DNA from: Sphingomonas sp. Leaf67
GTDB taxonomy: Bacteria > Pseudomonadota > Alphaproteobacteria > Sphingomonadales > Sphingomonadaceae
Assembly: GCF_001421965.1 (NCBI RefSeq)
Contig: NZ_LMLP01000001.1
Location: 62,001-126,000, forward strand
Direction: 5' to 3'
DNA: 64,000 nt
Shown here: positions 60,274 to 64,000 of the stretch, one piece after another
How the letters are laid out: every line of letters begins with the position of its first letter
How positions within the stretch are numbered: the first letter of the stretch is position 1
Translations under genes and position numbers: made by a program
The notes under the pieces: generated by a model
What the model was told of the DNA's origin: nothing
The model's input: only the letters and a program-made list of their open reading frames with translations
Database searches by the model: none

Positions 60274-63200
60274 GTGAGCAAGCCGATTTTCTTCGATCCG
60301 ACCGGGCGTCGCGGTGTGTGGGCAAGGCGGAGCGTGGCGTTGCTGATCCTCGCGGTCATCGCCGCGGCGGTGGCGTTTGCGACGACGCTGGTGGCGACGC
60401 CGCGCACGCTGGGCATTCCCCTGCCCTTTGCCCGGCGGCATGGCGAGGCGTTTGCGCCGCGCAGCGATACGACGGGGCGGCATGGGCGCTGGCTGCCGCA
60501 CGCCACGTCGCCGAAGACCGGCGGCACGCCGCTGACGATTGGTTTCTATGCTCCCGATACGGCGGGCGGGATCGCGTCGTTGCAACGGCACCTCGCCACG
60601 CTCGACTGGGTCGTGCCCGCCTATGTCAGCGTGGTCGGTACGCAGGTGCATGCCATCGACGATCCGCGGCTGGAGCAGGTGCTTGCCGGTGCCCGCCATG
60701 CCCCGAAATTGTTGCCGATGGTGCAGAACCTGACCGATTCCGACTGGGACGGCGCGGGTGCGGCACAGATGCTGGCCGATCCGACGGCGCGCAAGGCGCT
60801 GATCGATCAGCTGGTCGCATTCGTGAAGGCACGCCATGCCGCCGGGCTGGTGATGGATTATGAAAGCCTGCCCGCCGCCGCCGTCGCGCGCTATCCGGCG
60901 TTTCTCGCGCAGTTGAACGCGGCGCTTCCCAGGGACGCGGTGCTGGCGGTGACGGCGCCGGCCGGCGATCCCGACTGGCGGCTGGCCGACCTTGCCCGTG
61001 CCACCGACCGCGTCATCCTGATGGCCTATGACGAACATTGGGAAAGCGGGGCGGCGGGGCCGATCGCATCGCAGCCATGGTTCGTGGGTCAGGTCGAAAG
61101 CGCGTTGCGACAGGTCGGTCGCGACAAGCTGGTGGTGGCACTGGGCAGCTATGCCTATGACTGGCATAACGGCAGCGCCGACGCGCTGTCGATCGAGGAA
61201 GCGTGGCTGGCCGCGCATGATTCGTCGGCGGCGGTCGGGTTCGACCGCGCCAGCGGCAATGCCGGCTTCGCCTATCAGGACGAACGCGGCAGCCAGCACA
61301 AGGTGTGGATGCTGGATGCGGCGACCAGCTGGAACCAGATGGCGGCGCTGCGGCGGCTGGGGATCGATGCGGTCGCGATGTGGCGGCTGGGCAGCGAGGA
61401 TGCCGGGTTCTGGAACGACCTGACCGCCTATCGCACCACCGACCGCGTGCCGCGCATCACGCAGCTGCAATCGGCGCTGAACGTCGATGTCGAGGGGAGC
61501 GGCGAAGTGCTGCGCATCACCGCGCGGCCGACCCCGGGACAACGCAGCGTCACCTTCGATCGCAACGGCATGATCGCCAACGAAGCCTATGCCGCACTGC
61601 CGACGCCCTATGTCGTGCAGCGGACCGGTGCCGCCGATCCGAAGGCGATCGCGCTGACCTTCGACGATGGACCCGACGCGACGTGGACGCCGCCGATCCT
61701 CGACGCGCTGGAGGCGGCGCACGTCCCCGCGACCTTCTTCGTCGTCGGGGAGAATGCGATCGAGCATCCCGGGCTGTTGCAGCGGATCGTTCGCGACGGC
61801 GACGAGATCGGGAACCACAGCTATACCCACCCCAATCTGGCGACGACCGGCGAGCGGACGACGACGCTGGAACTGAACGCCACGCAGCGGCTGATCGAGG
61901 CATATACGGGACGGTCGACGACGCTGTTCCGCGCGCCCTATTTCGGGGATGCCGAGCCGACGACGATGGACGAGATCGCGCCGGCACTGCTGGCGCAGGA
62001 TCTGGGCTATACGGTGGTCGGGCTGCACGTCGATCCCAATGACTGGCAACGGCCGGGCACCGATGCGATCGTCCGGCAGGTGATCGAGCAGGTCGAGGAC
62101 GCGAGCGCCGACAGTTCGCGCAACGTCGTGCTGCTGCACGACGGCGGCGGCGACCGGGCGCAGACGGTGGCGGCACTGCCCCGGATCATCGCGATCCTGC
62201 GGGCCAAGGGCTATCACTTCGTCACCGCCTCCGCGCTGGTCGGCGTGCCGCGCGCGGTCGCGATGCCGGTGGTTGCCGGGCGTGATCTGGCGGCGGTGCG
62301 GACCGATGTCGCGATCTTCATCGTCATCGCTGCAATATCGGTGCTGCTGGCGTGGCTGTTCTACCTCGCCATCGCGCTGGGCATGGCGCGGGCGGTGCTG
62401 ATGGCGGGGCTGGCATGGTTCCAGTCGCGGCGCGAACGGCCAACGCCGCCGGTGTTCCAGCCGAGCGTCACGGTCATCATCCCCGCCTATAACGAGGAGC
62501 GGGTGATCGCCGATTCGGTCGCGCGGGTGTTGGCCAGCGACTATCCGGGCCTGCACGTCATCGTCGCCGATGACGGGTCGAAGGACGGGACGAGCGCGGT
62601 GGTCCGCGCCCGGTTCGACGACGATCCGCGCGTCACGCTGCTGACGCTGGCCAATGGCGGCAAGGCGGCAGCGCTCAACCGGGCGCTGTTGCAGGCGGAG
62701 GGTGAGGTCATCATCGCGCTTGACGCCGATACCCAGTTCGAGACGACGACCATCGCCCGGCTGGCACGCTGGTTCGCGGACCCGACGCTGGGCGCGGTCG
62801 CGGGCGATGCGCGGGTGGGCAACCGGGTCAATCTGGTCACGCGCTGGCAGGCGGTCGAATATCTCACCGCGCAGAACCTGGAGCGTCGCGCCCTTGCCGG
62901 ATTCGATGCGATGACGGTGGTGCCGGGCGCGGTCGGCGCATGGCGGCGCGCGGCGCTGGATGCGGTCGGCGGCTATCCCGAGGATACGCTGGCCGAGGAT
63001 CAGGACCTGACCATCGCCATTCAGCGCGCCGGGTGGCGGGTCACCTACGACCCCAATGCCGTCGCCTGGACCGAGGCACCGGAGACGTTCAAGGCATTGG
63101 CGAAGCAGCGCTATCGCTGGGCATTCGGGACGCTGCAATGCCTGTGGAAGCACCGCGCGATCCTGCGCACCGGCAAGCCCGCCGGACTGGCGCGGATCGG

Positions 63201-63576
63201 CCTGCCACAGGCATGGCTGTTCCAGATCGCGTTCGCTGCGGTCTCGCCGCTGATCGATCTGGCGCTGCTGCTGTCGATCGTCGGTACGGCGGTGCGGGTG
63301 GCGCAGCATGGCTGGGCACAGACCAGCGGCGACGTGTCGCAAATGGGGCTGTACTGGCTGTGCTTCACCGCGATCGACGTGGCGTGCGGCTGGGTCGCCT
63401 ATCGGCTGGACGGGAACAAGGCCCGCTATCCCGCACATCTGCTGGTCGCGCAGCGGCTGGTCTATCGTCAGATCATGTACTGGGTCGTGCTGCGGGCGAT
63501 CGCGTCGGCCATCGGCGGGTTCGTGGTCGGGTGGGGCAAGCTGGAGCGGACCGGGAGCGTGCAGGCGGCGGCGTGA
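60274..63576 (+). CDS. Three-domain GH18-like / polysaccharide deacetylase / GT2 glycosyltransferase
   Basis: 1100 residues. One N-terminal span (about 20-42). GH18-like domain about 85-400 with a reduced catalytic motif AGLVMDYESLP. NodB deacetylase about 455-670: TFDDGPD near 463, HSYTH near 514, RAPYFG. Two spans near 680-720. GT2 synthase domain from about 730: IIPAYNEE, DADT near 816, EDQDLT near 907, QRYRW near 945, then C-terminal spans. This is the layout of processive beta-linked polysaccharide synthases fused to modifying enzymes, so it may make and deacetylate an amino-sugar polymer. GTG start at 60274. No partner synthesis genes in view. Confidence 0.9.
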   Translation: MSKPIFFDPTGRRGVWARRSVALLILAVIAAAVAFATTLVATPRTLGIPLPFARRHGEAFAPRSDTTGRHGRWLPHATSPKTGGTPLTIGFYAPDTAGGIASLQRHLATLDWVVPAYVSVVGTQVHAIDDPRLEQVLAGARHAPKLLPMVQNLTDSDWDGAGAAQMLADPTARKALIDQLVAFVKARHAAGLVMDYESLPAAAVARYPAFLAQLNAALPRDAVLAVTAPAGDPDWRLADLARATDRVILMAYDEHWESGAAGPIASQPWFVGQVESALRQVGRDKLVVALGSYAYDWHNGSADALSIEEAWLAAHDSSAAVGFDRASGNAGFAYQDERGSQHKVWMLDAATSWNQMAALRRLGIDAVAMWRLGSEDAGFWNDLTAYRTTDRVPRITQLQSALNVDVEGSGEVLRITARPTPGQRSVTFDRNGMIANEAYAALPTPYVVQRTGAADPKAIALTFDDGPDATWTPPILDALEAAHVPATFFVVGENAIEHPGLLQRIVRDGDEIGNHSYTHPNLATTGERTTTLELNATQRLIEAYTGRSTTLFRAPYFGDAEPTTMDEIAPALLAQDLGYTVVGLHVDPNDWQRPGTDAIVRQVIEQVEDASADSSRNVVLLHDGGGDRAQTVAALPRIIAILRAKGYHFVTASALVGVPRAVAMPVVAGRDLAAVRTDVAIFIVIAAISVLLAWLFYLAIALGMARAVLMAGLAWFQSRRERPTPPVFQPSVTVIIPAYNEERVIADSVARVLASDYPGLHVIVADDGSKDGTSAVVRARFDDDPRVTLLTLANGGKAAALNRALLQAEGEVIIALDADTQFETTTIARLARWFADPTLGAVAGDARVGNRVNLVTRWQAVEYLTAQNLERRALAGFDAMTVVPGAVGAWRRAALDAVGGYPEDTLAEDQDLTIAIQRAGWRVTYDPNAVAWTEAPETFKALAKQRYRWAFGTLQCLWKHRAILRTGKPAGLARIGLPQAWLFQIAFAAVSPLIDLALLLSIVGTAVRVAQHGWAQTSGDVSQMGLYWLCFTAIDVACGWVAYRLDGNKARYPAHLLVAQRLVYRQIMYWVVLRAIASAIGGFVVGWGKLERTGSVQAAA

Positions 63577-63647
63577 GCCGTTCGCCAGCCGCGCTATCGA
63601 TACGCACCAAGCGTCCGAGCCCGGCCCCGCATCGGCGTACCAGACGA

Positions 63648-64000
63648 TCAGCGCGGCAACGTCATCCGGACCATAAGGCCGGGATCGTTGTCGCCCAGTT
63701 CCAGCGTCCCGCCATGCAGCCGGGCGACCGCCGCGACCAGCGGCAGGCCCAGCCCCGCCCCGCTCTCGTGCCGCGACGGGTCCAGCCGACCGAAACGTTG
63801 CAGCGCCGCCGCCCGGTGTTCGGGCAGGATGCCGGGGCCATCGTCGCGAACCACGACGACAACGGTGCCGGCATCGGACTCGACCGACAAGCGAATCGTT
63901 CCTGCACCATATTTCAATGCGTTATCGATCAGGTTTGACACGGCCTGTCCGACCATTTCGCGGTGGACGTCGGCAGTGGCCGGCGCGGCCGGAAGGACCG
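63648..64000 (-). CDS. Sensor histidine kinase, C-terminal ATPase part
   Basis: Runs off the right edge; about 117 residues visible. N-box REMVGQAVSNLIDNALKYG, G1 box RDDGPGI, F-box region ALQRFGRLDPSR and G2 box GAGLGLPLVAAVARLHGG mark the HATPase_c domain of an EnvZ/OmpR-pair type kinase. The sensor and His-box lie outside the window, so signal and partner are unknown. Convergent with the three-domain enzyme. Confidence 0.9.
   Translation of the reverse strand, partial: VLPAAPATADVHREMVGQAVSNLIDNALKYGAGTIRLSVESDAGTVVVVVRDDGPGILPEHRAAALQRFGRLDPSRHESGAGLGLPLVAAVARLHGGTLELGDNDPGLMVRMTLPR

Noticed and set aside
60232..63438. 1068-codon minus-strand frame opposite the three-domain enzyme
   Set aside because: Antisense shadow of a strongly supported protein.

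Overview
The window is a high-GC bacterial chromosome segment with almost no spacer DNA and mostly operonic genes. Gene content points to an alphaproteobacterium of the sphingomonad type (Sphingomonas or a close relative): exosortase-A-associated hydrolases, a methionine synthase split into two proteins, TonB-dependent receptors beside sugar-degrading enzymes, a split cytochrome c maturation cluster, HspQ, and an inverted repeat of the kind scattered through sphingomonad genomes. The species cannot be named from the sequence alone.

Layout. 1-2327: edge of an exosortase A/exopolysaccharide locus (acyl-CoA ligase, acyl carrier protein, two hydrolases). 2314-8383: methionine cycle operon on the minus strand (ArsR-methyltransferase regulator, metF, homocysteine methyltransferase half, an orphan ORF, B12/folate half), read from behind a perfect 22-bp palindrome. 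8483-11291: two small lipoproteins, an aldo/keto reductase, thioredoxin reductase and a 43-residue membrane protein. 11810-14377: tRNA-Met, a 2'-5' RNA ligase-like protein and the Kup potassium transporter.

14541-30519 is a rhamnogalacturonan-I (pectin hairy region) utilisation locus built as two divergent transcription units. One has a TonB receptor, a DUF6250-like lipoprotein and a PL26-like lyase. The other has a PL11 lyase, a CE12 acetylesterase, a GH28-like enzyme, L-rhamnose mutarotase, a large GH35 beta-galactosidase and a GH105 unsaturated-uronyl hydrolase. Together they would cut the backbone, remove acetyl and galactose decorations, import oligomers and release rhamnose.

30773-37205: alaS, a glutamate/dicarboxylate symporter, and kynA-kynU for tryptophan breakdown. 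37348-42081: ccmCDEFGHI for cytochrome c maturation (ccmAB not present here). 42233-45952: two Tat-exported ferritin-like proteins bracketed by two Crp/Fnr regulators. 45956-53878: C4-dicarboxylate module with DctB sensor, a DctD that lacks the sigma-54 contact loop, DctA, an outer-membrane channel and malic enzyme. 54646-59386: a TonB receptor divergent from an inner-membrane PepSY-flavodoxin-reductase fusion, probably iron uptake. 59394-64000: HspQ, tRNA-Ser, a three-domain GH18-deacetylase-glycosyltransferase protein and the edge of a histidine kinase.

A recurring theme is translational coupling. More than a dozen neighbouring genes overlap by exactly four bases (ATGA, GTGA or TTGA), several with rare TTG starts.
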